Source of the DNA: Qipengyuania gaetbuli
GTDB lineage: Bacteria; Pseudomonadota; Alphaproteobacteria; Sphingomonadales; Sphingomonadaceae
Length of the DNA: 64,000 nt
NCBI RefSeq assembly: GCF_020171365.1
Contig: NZ_JAIUZO010000002.1
Location: 2,549,012 to 2,613,011 of the forward strand
Direction: 5' to 3'
Made by a program: the position numbers and the translations under genes. Positions 9,958 to 19,200 of the stretch are shown piece by piece. Below the pieces are notes generated by a model. It was given only the letters and a program-made list of their open reading frames with translations, was not told the origin of the DNA and did no database searches. Every line of letters begins with the position of its first letter. The first letter of the stretch is position 1.

Positions 9958-11468
9958 TGTCCGTAACCGGGTTCCTGGGCAATGCGGACGGCTTCCTTGG
10001 CAGCCGCGAACAGAGCGCCAGCCTTGGCCTCGCATTCGCGTTGCTCGTAGGCGGGATCGCTGTCTGCGACGATTCCCGCACCTGCCTGCACATGCATGAG
10101 GCCATCCTTTAGGACGGCAGTGCGCAAGACGATACAACTATCGAGCGAGCCGTCGGGCGCAAAATAGCCGACACCGCCGGCATAGGGACCGCGCTTGGCC
10201 GGTTCGAGTTCGGCGATGATCTGGCAGGCCCTGATCTTGGGTGCGCCGCTGACCGTTCCGGCGGGAAAGCCCGCGAACAGCGCGTCGAGTGCATCGCATT
10301 CGGAATCGAGCTTGCCGACCACGTTGCTGACGATGTGCATCACGTGGCTGTAGCGTTCGACGGTGAAGCTATCGGTCACCTCTACCGTGCCGCTTTGCGC
10401 GACACGGCCCACGTCGTTGCGCCCGAGGTCAAGCAGCATGAGGTGTTCCGCCCGCTCTTTCGGGTCGGCCAGCAGCGATGCCTCTGCCTCGCGATCCGCT
10501 GCAGGTGTCGCGCCGCGCGGGCGTGTCCCGGCGATGGGCCGGATCGTGACCTGCTCGTCGCGCACGCGGACGAGGATTTCGGGGCTCGATCCGACGATCG
10601 CAAAACCCGGAAGGTCGAGGAAATAGAGGAAGGGCGAGGGGTTCACCCGTCGCAATGCGCGGTAAAGCGCGATCGGCGGCAGCTCGAACGGGGTCGTGAA
10701 GCGCTGCGAGAGCACGACCTGGAAGATATCGCCCGCGGCGATGTATTCCTTGGCTGCATCGACCATGCCTGCGAATTGTTCGGGCGGCATTGTGGGCTGC
10801 GGTTCGCAGGATGAAAGCGCGCCAGGCGCCTCCGACTGCGCCGGAACGGCCGACGAAAGGCGGGCAAGCGCGCTATCGATACGATCCGCTGCTGCCGCCA
10901 GCGCTGCGTCAACGCCGCTGTCCGAAGGCCAGATCGGTGCGATGCAGAAGAGCTGTTCCGTCAGATTGTCGAACACGAGCAGAAGGGTCGGACGCACGAA
11001 CAGCATGTCCGGCACGTCTATTGCGCTGTCGCCCGCTGCCGGAAGCTTCTCGACCAGCCCGATCGTCTCGTAGCCGAAATAGCCTACGAGGCAGGCCAGT
11101 GCGGGCGGCAATTCTTCGGGCACGTCGATCCGGCACTCGGCAAGGAGGTTGCGCAAGGCGGCGAGCGTATCGGCCTCGCAGCCCTCGAACGTATCGCGGG
11201 AATACTGCCAGCTGCGATTGATAGCCGCCGAGTTGCCGTCTGCGCGGAACACGAGATCGGGGTCGAGGCCGATCAGGCTGTAGCGCCCGCGGACCTCGCC
11301 GCCTTCGACCGATTCCAGCAGGAAATCGCCGCGCCCTTCCTCGATCAGGCGCAGGCCGGCCCCGACCGGGGTTACCGTGTCGGAGACGATCTTGCGCCAG
11401 ACGAGGGCAGGCTGCCCTGCTGCAAGAGCCCTACGCGCCCGGTCGGACCCTTCGAGCGATGGTCCCAA
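9954..11468 (-). CDS. trpE: Anthranilate synthase component I
   Basis: Chorismate-utilising subunit that forms anthranilate with ammonia from TrpG. The 504-residue protein has the family core motifs GDIFQVVLSQRF, PIAGTRPRG, LLDLGRNDVGRV and GTVSGAPKIRACQIIAE. The start is a TTG at 11468 with GAGG upstream; I find no in-frame ATG before the conserved sequence PALVWRKIVSDTVTPVGA. It follows ppiD by eight bases. Conserved synteny of ppiD with trpE suggests that tryptophan genes here are read from a promoter in front of ppiD. Confidence 0.96.
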   Translation of the reverse strand: MGPSLEGSDRARRALAAGQPALVWRKIVSDTVTPVGAGLRLIEEGRGDFLLESVEGGEVRGRYSLIGLDPDLVFRADGNSAAINRSWQYSRDTFEGCEADTLAALRNLLAECRIDVPEELPPALACLVGYFGYETIGLVEKLPAAGDSAIDVPDMLFVRPTLLLVFDNLTEQLFCIAPIWPSDSGVDAALAAAADRIDSALARLSSAVPAQSEAPGALSSCEPQPTMPPEQFAGMVDAAKEYIAAGDIFQVVLSQRFTTPFELPPIALYRALRRVNPSPFLYFLDLPGFAIVGSSPEILVRVRDEQVTIRPIAGTRPRGATPAADREAEASLLADPKERAEHLMLLDLGRNDVGRVAQSGTVEVTDSFTVERYSHVMHIVSNVVGKLDSECDALDALFAGFPAGTVSGAPKIRACQIIAELEPAKRGPYAGGVGYFAPDGSLDSCIVLRTAVLKDGLMHVQAGAGIVADSDPAYEQRECEAKAGALFAAAKEAVRIAQEPGYGQ

Positions 11469-11476
11469 GACGAACC

Positions 11477-13414
11477 TCAGTTCGTCTCGCCGAGCAACTG
11501 GCGGCGAACCGCGGCAATTGCATCGGGATTGCGCTCGACGCCGACTTCGGCGCGCATGGCGGCCAGCATCTGCTGCGAATATTCCGCGGTCCAGCCCTGA
11601 GCGATCTGGAGCAGTGCCTGCTGGACCAGCGGGTCGTTTTCTTCGAGCTGGCCGAGCGAGATGTCTTCAAGCGACACGACGAACCATCCCTGGTCGCCAT
11701 TGCCCTTGAGTTTCTTCGTCGAGCCTTCGGCCATGGCGAACATCAGCGCTATCGGCGCAGGCACGCTGGTATTGCCGAGGCGTGCCAGTTCCTCGCGGCT
11801 GAGGTTCACCGCCTCGGGCGCGGGGAGGGCGACCTTCTCTGCCGCCATCGCTGCAGCGAGGCTCTGGCCTCCCTGAACGCGCTTGAGGACGCGATCTGCC
11901 GCAGCCCTTGCGCCCTCGTTCCCGCGCGAGCGGCGCCATTCGGCAACTACGTTCTCGCGGATTTCGGCCAGCGGGGCGACCGAGGAGGGGGTGATCGACG
12001 AGACTTCGTAGAGCAGGAAGTTCTGGCCGTCGGGCAGGGCAGCGATTTCGGGTTCGCCTTCCTCGATCTGGAATGCGAAATCCAGCGTCGAGGCCAGCAG
12101 TTCGGGCGCGCGCTGGGCGGTTCCGTAAACGAAGCCAGAAGCGGTCAGCGGCTGCGTCGCGACGACATTAAGGTCGAGCTCTTCCGCCACTGCGGTCAGC
12201 GATGCACCATCGGCGAGGCGGTCCTCAATAGTAGTCGCCAGTTCGGCGATGCCGCGCTGGCGGTTACGCTCGCGAAGCACGTCGGCGATCTCGCTGCGAA
12301 CACTTGCCACGGTCTTTGCCGGAACCTGCGTCACGTCATCGACGCGGGCGATATGCCAACCGAGCGGGCTGCGCGCAGGCGCGGTCAGGCCGCCTTCCGA
12401 AGCCGAGAAATAGGCATCGGCGACAGCGGCGCTGGCCTGTTCTCGGACATTGTCGCGCTCCTGGTCCGAAAGCTGGGCCGTGCGGAAGCCGGCTTCTGCA
12501 GCAGCTGCGGCAAAGCTCTGGCCGCCGCGGACGCGGTTGGCGATAGCTTCGGCGCCCTGCCGGGTGGCAACGATGACCTGCGTGAAATCGCGGGTTTCGC
12601 GGGCCGCGTAGTTTTCCGCGTTTTCCTTGAAGTAGGCCGCGATCTGGGCGTCATCGGGCTCGATACTTTCGCCCAGGGCCTCGCTGCCGAAGGTCGCATA
12701 GCGCAGCGTGCGCCGCTCGGGTCGGACGAAACGCGACTGGTTTTCGGAGTAGAACTTCTGGAGCTGTGCATCGGTCGGCGCGCCGGTCGGAGCGAAGGCA
12801 GCAGCCGAAATCACGGCGACCGAACCGCGGCGGCGCTCCTTGAACGTGCGGGCATAGGTCCGAGCAATGGAATCAGGGACCTTCGCGCCGTAGGCGGCCG
12901 GGATGATCGACTGGCGGAAGAACAGCGACGTGCGGATCTGGCTGCGCAGCTGCGCGTCGGTCAGGCTCTGAGTCTGGAGGAAGGCCTGGTAGGCTGCTTC
13001 CTCGAAATCGCCGCTGGGGCCACGGGCGCCGGGAATCTGGCGGATTTCGCTGTTGACGAGATTGCGACCTGCACGAAGGCCGTTTTCCTCGCCCCAGGCT
13101 ACCAGCACGAAGCGGTCGATCAGGCCGTCCAGGATTTCGTCGAGCCCATTGTCTGCCAGTAGCGTCTGGATGGTCGCGTCGGGATTATCCTGCCGCGCCT
13201 GGCGGAGCGCCTCTGCGGCGCCATCGTTCAATTCGGCGGTCGAGATCTTCTCGCTACCGACCACTGCAACACGGTCGCCGCCCGCAACGCCGCCGAATGC
13301 GCCGGTGCTGGACACGTCCATGCTGGCGAAAGCGAAGCCGATCAGGCCGAGAAATGCGAGGGCGATGGCAAGGCCGACCTTCGTCTTGAAGAAATTCCGG
13401 AAAAAGGTGAGCAT
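11477..13414 (-). CDS. ppiD: PpiD/SurA-type membrane-anchored peptidyl-prolyl isomerase
   Basis: Periplasmic folding factor anchored in the inner membrane, expected to help newly secreted proteins leave the Sec channel. The 645-residue protein starts MLTFFRNFFKTKVGLAIALA, with one membrane segment at about 13-31, followed by a SurA-like N-terminal domain (about 35-200), a parvulin-type isomerase domain (about 225-340) and a long helical C-terminal part. The frame stays open upstream of 13414, but the ATG directly before the membrane anchor is the sensible start. It heads the trp cluster and is divergent from tpiA. Confidence 0.9.
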   Translation of the reverse strand: MLTFFRNFFKTKVGLAIALAFLGLIGFAFASMDVSSTGAFGGVAGGDRVAVVGSEKISTAELNDGAAEALRQARQDNPDATIQTLLADNGLDEILDGLIDRFVLVAWGEENGLRAGRNLVNSEIRQIPGARGPSGDFEEAAYQAFLQTQSLTDAQLRSQIRTSLFFRQSIIPAAYGAKVPDSIARTYARTFKERRRGSVAVISAAAFAPTGAPTDAQLQKFYSENQSRFVRPERRTLRYATFGSEALGESIEPDDAQIAAYFKENAENYAARETRDFTQVIVATRQGAEAIANRVRGGQSFAAAAAEAGFRTAQLSDQERDNVREQASAAVADAYFSASEGGLTAPARSPLGWHIARVDDVTQVPAKTVASVRSEIADVLRERNRQRGIAELATTIEDRLADGASLTAVAEELDLNVVATQPLTASGFVYGTAQRAPELLASTLDFAFQIEEGEPEIAALPDGQNFLLYEVSSITPSSVAPLAEIRENVVAEWRRSRGNEGARAAADRVLKRVQGGQSLAAAMAAEKVALPAPEAVNLSREELARLGNTSVPAPIALMFAMAEGSTKKLKGNGDQGWFVVSLEDISLGQLEENDPLVQQALLQIAQGWTAEYSQQMLAAMRAEVGVERNPDAIAAVRRQLLGETN

Positions 13415-13630
13415 GACTTGCGGTCGGGCCTCTTCAGTGCTTTGGGGGCGCCCGCTTCCGGACGGGAAGCGGTGCGACACCGGTTCGAGCAGCGCGCTTT
13501 ATCCGCCCTGCGACCTCGTCGCAACAGGTCCCGTCTGCTTTTGACGCATAAACAAGCCCGCTCTGGCGATTGTCCGCTACCACCCTATATAGCGCCCGCC
13601 GGATACGACATTACGTGACAGGAAATAACC

Positions 13631-14392
13631 ATGGCCGAACGGCCTTATATCGTTGGCAACTGGAAGATGAACGGTACGCGCGCCATGCTCAGCGAAGCGC
13701 GCGCGATCGATCGCGCTGCACAGCGCTACATGAAGGCGGAGGTGGCTGTTGCCCCGCCGTACACGCTCATTCACGCCGTCCACCGCGAAGCCGAACAGAT
13801 CGGCATCGGTGCGCAGGACTGCCATCCCGGCGCAGAAGGTGCGCACACCGGCGACATCTCGGCATCCATGCTCGCGGACGCGGGGGCGAAATTTGTCATT
13901 CTCGGCCATAGCGAGCGCCGCGGCGCCCACGGCGAATCGAACGACCTTATCAACGCCAAGATCGAAAGCGCGCTCGAGGCTGGCCTGCGCATCATCCTGT
14001 GCTGCGGCGAAAGCCTCGAACTGCGCGATGCGGGCAAGGCTGAAGACTTCGTCCTTGGCCAGCTGAGCGCCAGCCTCCCCAAGATCGAGGATGCAGCAGA
14101 GCGCCTGACGGTCGCCTATGAACCGATCTGGGCCATCGGAACCGGTCGCACCGCAACGGTCGAAGACATCGAGGCGATGCATACGGCAATCCGCAAGCTG
14201 CTCGACGAAACCTATGGCGAAGAACATTCCTCGCAGGTCCGTATTCTCTACGGCGGCTCCGTGAACGCGGACAATGCCCGGGAAATCCTTTCGACTCCCG
14301 AAGTCGGCGGTGCGCTGGTCGGCGGCGCGAGCCTGTCGGCGGAAAGCTTCCTCGGTATCGTCGTGGCCGCTTCGGAACCCGAAGAAGCCTGA
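13631..14392 (+). CDS. tpiA: Triosephosphate isomerase
   Basis: Interconverts dihydroxyacetone phosphate and glyceraldehyde 3-phosphate in glycolysis and gluconeogenesis. The 253-residue TIM barrel carries all catalytic residues: Asn10 and Lys12 in GNWKMNG, His93 in ILGHSERR and Glu164 in AYEPIWAIGTG. The phosphate-binding YGGSVN and GGASL loops are near the C terminus. The ATG at 13631 has GGAA just upstream. A 216-base divergent region with ppiD holds the promoters of both genes; I could not pick a convincing -35/-10 pair there. Confidence 0.98.
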   Translation: MAERPYIVGNWKMNGTRAMLSEARAIDRAAQRYMKAEVAVAPPYTLIHAVHREAEQIGIGAQDCHPGAEGAHTGDISASMLADAGAKFVILGHSERRGAHGESNDLINAKIESALEAGLRIILCCGESLELRDAGKAEDFVLGQLSASLPKIEDAAERLTVAYEPIWAIGTGRTATVEDIEAMHTAIRKLLDETYGEEHSSQVRILYGGSVNADNAREILSTPEVGGALVGGASLSAESFLGIVVAASEPEEA

Positions 14393-14468
14393 TTCTTGCA
14401 CATCTTGCCGTAGCGGCGTCTGACGCCTAGATGCGGCCCACCAGTTTATTCGATAGAGCTAGCAACCG

Positions 14469-14837
14469 ATGTTCCTCTTCCTCACTGTCGTCCAGGCGAT
14501 CGTCGCCGCAGCCCTTGTCGGCGTCATTCTCATGCAGCGCAGCGAAGGCGGCGGTCTTGGCATCGGCGGCAGCCCCTCCGGCATGCTCAGCGCCCGCGGC
14601 GCGGCCGACTTCCTGACCCGTTCGACCAAGTGGCTGGCGGTGGCATTCGTGGTCCTGTCGATCGCGCTTGCTGCGATGGCTGTCGAGGGTGTGGGAACGG
14701 GCGGCGTCGAATCAACGCTGGATCGTTCGGTCACTCCGGCCGAGCCGGTCGACCCGCTGGGCGGTCCGGGTGCGGCACCTGCAGCTGCTCCGGCTCCGGC
14801 AGAGCCTGCTCCGGCTTCCGATCCGCTCGCCGAATAA
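14469..14837 (+). CDS. secG: Protein-export membrane protein SecG
   Basis: Small subunit of the SecYEG translocon in the inner membrane. The 122-residue protein has two membrane segments (about 2-21 and 52-72) joined by the conserved loop LMQRSEGGGLGIGGSPSGMLSARGAADFLTR, in pieces typical of SecG. The C-terminal ~40 residues are Ala/Pro/Glu-rich and low in complexity, as in many alphaproteobacteria. It lies between tpiA and pyrG, a common arrangement in the class. Confidence 0.93.
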   Translation: MFLFLTVVQAIVAAALVGVILMQRSEGGGLGIGGSPSGMLSARGAADFLTRSTKWLAVAFVVLSIALAAMAVEGVGTGGVESTLDRSVTPAEPVDPLGGPGAAPAAAPAPAEPAPASDPLAE

Positions 14838-14940
14838 ACCTCAAATCTTCGCCCTTCCTCAGGCGTCTGTGGACGACGCGCGCTTTGGCGCGTCTTTATC
14901 CTTGCGCCGACTCACCCCCCACGCTTAAGGCCCGACTCCC

Positions 14941-16575
<1,635 letters not shown>

Positions 16576-16651
16576 ATTATTTTCACGTCGTCCACATGCG
16601 TAAACAATTGTTTTCGCTAAGGCCGATTTGTCGGTTTTGTACCAACGCGAC

Positions 16652-16690
16652 AGAGCGCGGAGTCCCTAGGGATTCCGCGCTCTTTATCTT
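16652..16690 (+). terminator. Intrinsic terminator downstream of pyrG
   Basis: A perfect 10-bp stem (agagcgcgga / tccgcgctct) with a 12-base loop is followed by a T-rich tail (ttatcttttgtt). It lies 76 bases after the pyrG stop and should end that transcript. Confidence 0.88.
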
Positions 16691-16699
16691 TTGTTGCAT

Positions 16700-16880
16700 T
16701 TAATGCAGACCGGCCCGGAGATCAGTGGTGATAGGCCACTGAATTTACGAAACTACACTGCGCCAGCCGGTGGTGGGCTTGCCTCGAACCCGGTCGTCTT
16801 CTGCGACCCGGACGGCCGAATTTGGGGCTTGGCGGCGCTAGTCGTCGCGAGGGCGGTGCCTTAGGGCGCCGCCCTCTTTA
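16700..16880 (+). ncRNA. Candidate structured small RNA between pyrG and hsp20
   Basis: No convincing reading frame fills the interval 16576-16894. After the pyrG terminator there is a structured segment: a 6-bp outer stem (accggc 16709-16714 / gccggt 16766-16771) encloses a 6-bp hairpin (cagtgg 16723-16728 / ccactg 16736-16741). A second imperfect hairpin lies around 16790-16812, and the segment ends in a 12-bp terminator-like hairpin. That last stem is fully paired only in plus-strand RNA, where its one imperfect pair is G-U; the minus strand would have A-C. I looked for 6S, SRP, RNase P and tmRNA signatures and did not find them. The 5' end and promoter are guesses. Confidence 0.35.
16849..16880 (+). 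terminator. Terminator-like hairpin before the hsp20 stop
   Basis: A 12-bp stem (gagggcggtgcc 16849-16860 / ggcgccgccctc 16865-16876) with a four-base loop is followed by tttagttt on the plus strand. No plus-strand protein gene ends here, so it would terminate the candidate small RNA, or back up the pyrG terminator. Confidence 0.6.
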
Positions 16881-16894
16881 GTTTCAGGACCTTG

Positions 16895-17359
16895 TCAGGC
16901 AGCTTCGCTGTCGTCGCCCTTGACGATTTCCAAAGGCTTCTGTCCGCCGATCGAGATCTTCTTCGGCTTCATCGCCTCGGGAACCTCGCGCAGCAGGTCG
17001 ATGACCAGCATGCCGTCCCTGAGGTCTGCGTTTTCTACGCGGACATAATCCGCCAGGTCGAAACGGCGCTCGAACCCGCGGTTGGCAATGCCGACATGCA
17101 GCATATCGCCTTCGGGCTGTTCGTCACGCTTGCGGCCCTGAATGACCAGAAGGTTCTGCTGGGCCGTGATATCGAGGTCTTCGGGGCGGAAGCCCGCGAC
17201 CGCCAGCGTGATGCGATATTCATCGTCACCGCGGCGCTCGATATTGAACGGGGGGTAATTGTCGCCACCGGCATTGCGCGCCTGGCGTTCCATCAGGTCG
17301 AACAGGCGGTCGAAGCCGACGGTCGAACGGCGATAGGGGGTAGTGTCGAAACGGTTCAT
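16895..17359 (-). CDS. Small heat-shock protein (Hsp20/IbpA type)
   Basis: ATP-independent holdase that binds unfolding proteins as large oligomers in the cytoplasm. The 154-residue protein starts MNRFDTTPYRRSTVGFDRLF, the usual N terminus of proteobacterial IbpA-like proteins. The alpha-crystallin domain spans about 36-125 (YRITLAVAGFRPEDLDI, NLLVIQGRK). The ATG at 17359 has GAGGA seven bases upstream. A frame opening further upstream is rejected because it would translate through the regulatory leader. The leader contains a ROSE-like hairpin over the ribosome site and a heat-shock-type promoter, so control by both transcription and temperature-sensitive translation is likely. Confidence 0.95.
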   Translation of the reverse strand: MNRFDTTPYRRSTVGFDRLFDLMERQARNAGGDNYPPFNIERRGDDEYRITLAVAGFRPEDLDITAQQNLLVIQGRKRDEQPEGDMLHVGIANRGFERRFDLADYVRVENADLRDGMLVIDLLREVPEAMKPKKISIGGQKPLEIVKGDDSEAA

Positions 17360-17365
17360 CGAAAC

Positions 17366-17386
17366 AAATCCTCTTCTGAGCAATTT
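17366..17386 (-). promoter_or_regulatory. ROSE-type RNA thermometer hairpin over the hsp20 ribosome site
   Basis: In the transcript, AAAUUGCU (17386-17379) pairs with AGGAUUU (17372-17366) across a six-base loop. The AGGA of the ribosome site is held by UUGCU with one unpaired G. This is the UYGCU / AGGA arrangement that defines the last hairpin of ROSE elements. The ribosome site lies within the hairpin, six bases before the ATG. Further hairpins upstream (ccggctg / cagccgg, 17421-17439) fit the multi-stem leader of this class. Leader length from the predicted promoter is about 80 bases, within the usual ROSE range. Confidence 0.72.
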
Positions 17387-17446
17387 GACATTGGGGAGCC
17401 CGGAACCGGCACTCCCGAACCGGCTGAACACCAGCCGGCCCATTCA

Positions 17447-17474
17447 AGATAGTCGCCCGTCGGGGGCTTTCAAG
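17447..17474 (-). promoter_or_regulatory. Heat-shock (RpoH-type) promoter of hsp20
   Basis: Read on the minus strand, CTTGAAA (17474-17468) is followed after 15 bases by CTATCT (17452-17447). This resembles alphaproteobacterial RpoH promoters (CTTGAA, then a C-T-A-T-rich -10). It lies about 90 bases before the hsp20 ATG. Confidence 0.6.
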
Positions 17475-17525
17475 CATCCCGCTGCACGGCTAGACAGCAT
17501 TGGAAAGAACAGCACGGGATCGACC

Positions 17526-17789
17526 ATGAGCCAGCCCCATATCGACATCTACACCAAGTTCGGCTGCGGCTACTGCTACCGCGCGAAGAAGCTGCTCGAC
17601 GACAAGGGCGCGGTCTACGAAGAACACGACATCACGATGGGCGGCCCCAAGCGCGATGAAATGATGGAGCGTGCGCCGCAGGCGCGCACGGTGCCGCAAA
17701 TCTTCATCGGCGAGGTCTACGTCGGCGGTTCGGACGATCTCGCGGCGCTGGAACGCGCCGGCAAGCTCGATGCACTCCTGGCCGGTTGA
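17526..17789 (+). CDS. grxC: Glutaredoxin 3
   Basis: Small thiol-disulfide oxidoreductase that uses glutathione to reduce disulfides and mixed disulfides. The 87-residue protein has the active site CGYC at residues 13-16 (the classical form is CPYC), the cis-proline loop TVPQIFIG and the glutathione-binding GGSDDL. The ATG at 17526 begins MSQPHIDIYTKFGCGYC; the open frame before it overlaps the hsp20 leader and is ignored. It is followed without any gap by the nitrilase-family gene, so the two are probably translated together. Confidence 0.95.
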   Translation: MSQPHIDIYTKFGCGYCYRAKKLLDDKGAVYEEHDITMGGPKRDEMMERAPQARTVPQIFIGEVYVGGSDDLAALERAGKLDALLAG

Positions 17790-18605
17790 ATGACGCGCAT
17801 CGCGCTCTTCCAGGCGACGACCGGGATCGATCCGCAGGCCAATGCAGCGCGTCTGGTCGAGGCAATCGAAGAGGCTGCCGAAGGTGGGGCGCAGATGCTG
17901 TTCACGCCCGAGATGTCGGGCCTGCTCGACCGGGACCGCCAGCGCGCTGCCGGTAATGTCGTAGGCGAAGAGGCAAACCCCGTCCTCGCCGCCGTCAGGG
18001 ACGCGAGTGCGCGTACTGGTATCTGGACCTGTATCGGGTCGCTCGCGGTACTTGCTGACAGCGGGAAATGGGCCAACCGAAGCTTCGTAGTCGACGCAAC
18101 AGGCGAGATCGCGGCCCGTTACGACAAGATGCACATGTTCGATGTCGACCTTGCGACCGGCGAAAGCTGGCGCGAGTCCAACGCATATCAGGCGGGCGAC
18201 AAGGTCGTTGCCGTCGACACGCCGCTTGGCAGGCTCGGCCTCGCGGTGTGCTACGATTTGCGCTTTCCCGGCCTGTTCGAAGCTCTGGGCAAGCTTGGCT
18301 GCGATGCCATTGCCATCCCTGCCGCGTTCACTGTGCCGACTGGAAGGGCGCACTGGCACATAATGCAAAGGGCTAGGGCGATCGAGGCTTCCGCCTACGT
18401 TTTCGCCGCCGCCCAGGTCGGCCAGCACGAAGATGGTCGCATGACCTACGGACACAGCCTTGTCGTCGACCCATGGGGAGAGGTCCTGCTCGACATGGGG
18501 GGCGAGGCGAGCGGGGTCGGATTTGCGGAAATCGACTTGTCGCGCATCGCCGATGTGCGGGCGCAGGTTCCCAGCCTTGCCAACCGCCGCGAAATCGCCA
18601 TTTAG
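17790..18605 (+). CDS. Carbon-nitrogen hydrolase (nitrilase superfamily, Nit1/YafV-like)
   Basis: Member of the nitrilase superfamily, which hydrolyses non-peptide C-N bonds. The 271-residue protein shows the Glu-Lys-Cys catalytic set: Glu41 in FTPEMSG, Lys in RYDKMHMFDVD, and Cys in LAVCYDLRFPGLFE. This form is typical of the Nit1/Nit2-like branch, whose members act as omega-amidases or deaminate damaged glutathione. Proximity to grxC fits a glutathione-repair role (inference only). The ATG follows directly on the grxC stop codon, and a DUF1178 gene follows five bases later, as in many alphaproteobacteria. Confidence 0.88.
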   Translation: MTRIALFQATTGIDPQANAARLVEAIEEAAEGGAQMLFTPEMSGLLDRDRQRAAGNVVGEEANPVLAAVRDASARTGIWTCIGSLAVLADSGKWANRSFVVDATGEIAARYDKMHMFDVDLATGESWRESNAYQAGDKVVAVDTPLGRLGLAVCYDLRFPGLFEALGKLGCDAIAIPAAFTVPTGRAHWHIMQRARAIEASAYVFAAAQVGQHEDGRMTYGHSLVVDPWGEVLLDMGGEASGVGFAEIDLSRIADVRAQVPSLANRREIAI

Positions 18606-18610
18606 GCGCC

Positions 18611-19078
18611 ATGATCGTCTACGACCTCCACTGCGACAACGGCCACCGCTTCGAAGGCTGGTTCGGATCGTCCGCCGATTACGAGCGGCAGAGCGAGGTT
18701 GGGCTGGTCGATTGCCCTGAGTGCGGCTCGACCAATGTCGGCAAGGCGCCGATGGCACCCGCGGTGCCCGCCAAGTCGAACTCCGCGCCGAAGCAGAATT
18801 CCGGAGCAAAGGAGGCCCAGCTTTCCAACGCTCCGATGCCGCCGGAAGTGCGCAAGGCTTTCGAGGCGCTAGCCAAGGCGCAGGCCAAGGCGCTCGAAAA
18901 AAGCAGGTGGGTCGGTGACAAGTTCGCCGAGGAAGCCCGCTCGCAGCATTACGGCGAGGCCGACGAAACGCCGATCCACGGCAAGGCCACGAAGGAAGAG
19001 GCCAAGGAACTCGCAGCCGAGGGAATTGCGGTTGCGCCCATCATTTTCCCCATCGCGCCGCCCGACGAACTCAATTGA
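18611..19078 (+). CDS. DUF1178 family protein
   Basis: Small protein of 155 residues with no experimentally known function that I can name. The N terminus (MIVYDLHCDNGHRFEGWF) and the following DCPECGS segment give a Cys/His arrangement suggestive of a zinc ribbon. The middle (about 55-75) is Ala/Pro/Ser-rich, and the C-terminal half is helical and charged, ending in APIIFPIAPPDELN. It lies immediately after the nitrilase-family gene, a linkage that is common in the class and suggests a shared pathway. The ATG at 18611 is clear; earlier starts would overlap the upstream gene. Confidence 0.9.
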   Translation: MIVYDLHCDNGHRFEGWFGSSADYERQSEVGLVDCPECGSTNVGKAPMAPAVPAKSNSAPKQNSGAKEAQLSNAPMPPEVRKAFEALAKAQAKALEKSRWVGDKFAEEARSQHYGEADETPIHGKATKEEAKELAAEGIAVAPIIFPIAPPDELN

Positions 19079-19116
19079 TTGCCACGGCAAGTTGAGCCGC
19101 TATACGAAGCGCCGGC

Positions 19117-19193
19117 GCGCCCGTAGCTCAGTTGGATAGAGCATCAGATTCCTAATCTGGGGGCCACAGGTTCGAATCCTGTCGGGCGCACCA
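19117..19193 (+). tRNA. tRNA-Arg (anticodon CCT)
   Basis: A full cloverleaf: the acceptor stem GCGCCCG pairs with CGGGCGC, the D arm is GTAGCTCAGTTGGATAGAGC, the anticodon arm TCAGA-TTCCTAA-TCTGG has CCT at positions 34-36, and the T arm carries GGTTCGAATCC. The discriminator base is A and CCA is encoded. The anticodon reads AGG arginine codons. Confidence 0.97.
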
Positions 19194-19200
19194 TTCCCTT

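Noticed and set aside
9958..10137. A longer N terminus for the glycosidase-like lipoprotein
   Set aside because: It would place the lipoprotein signal peptide inside the protein and lies wholly within trpE.
16691..16894. 6S RNA, SRP RNA, tmRNA or RNase P RNA in the pyrG-hsp20 gap
   Set aside because: The ends do not pair as a closing stem as 6S requires, and the conserved GGAAGCAGCC-like (SRP), GAGGAAAGTC (RNase P) and tRNA-like (tmRNA) sequences are missing.
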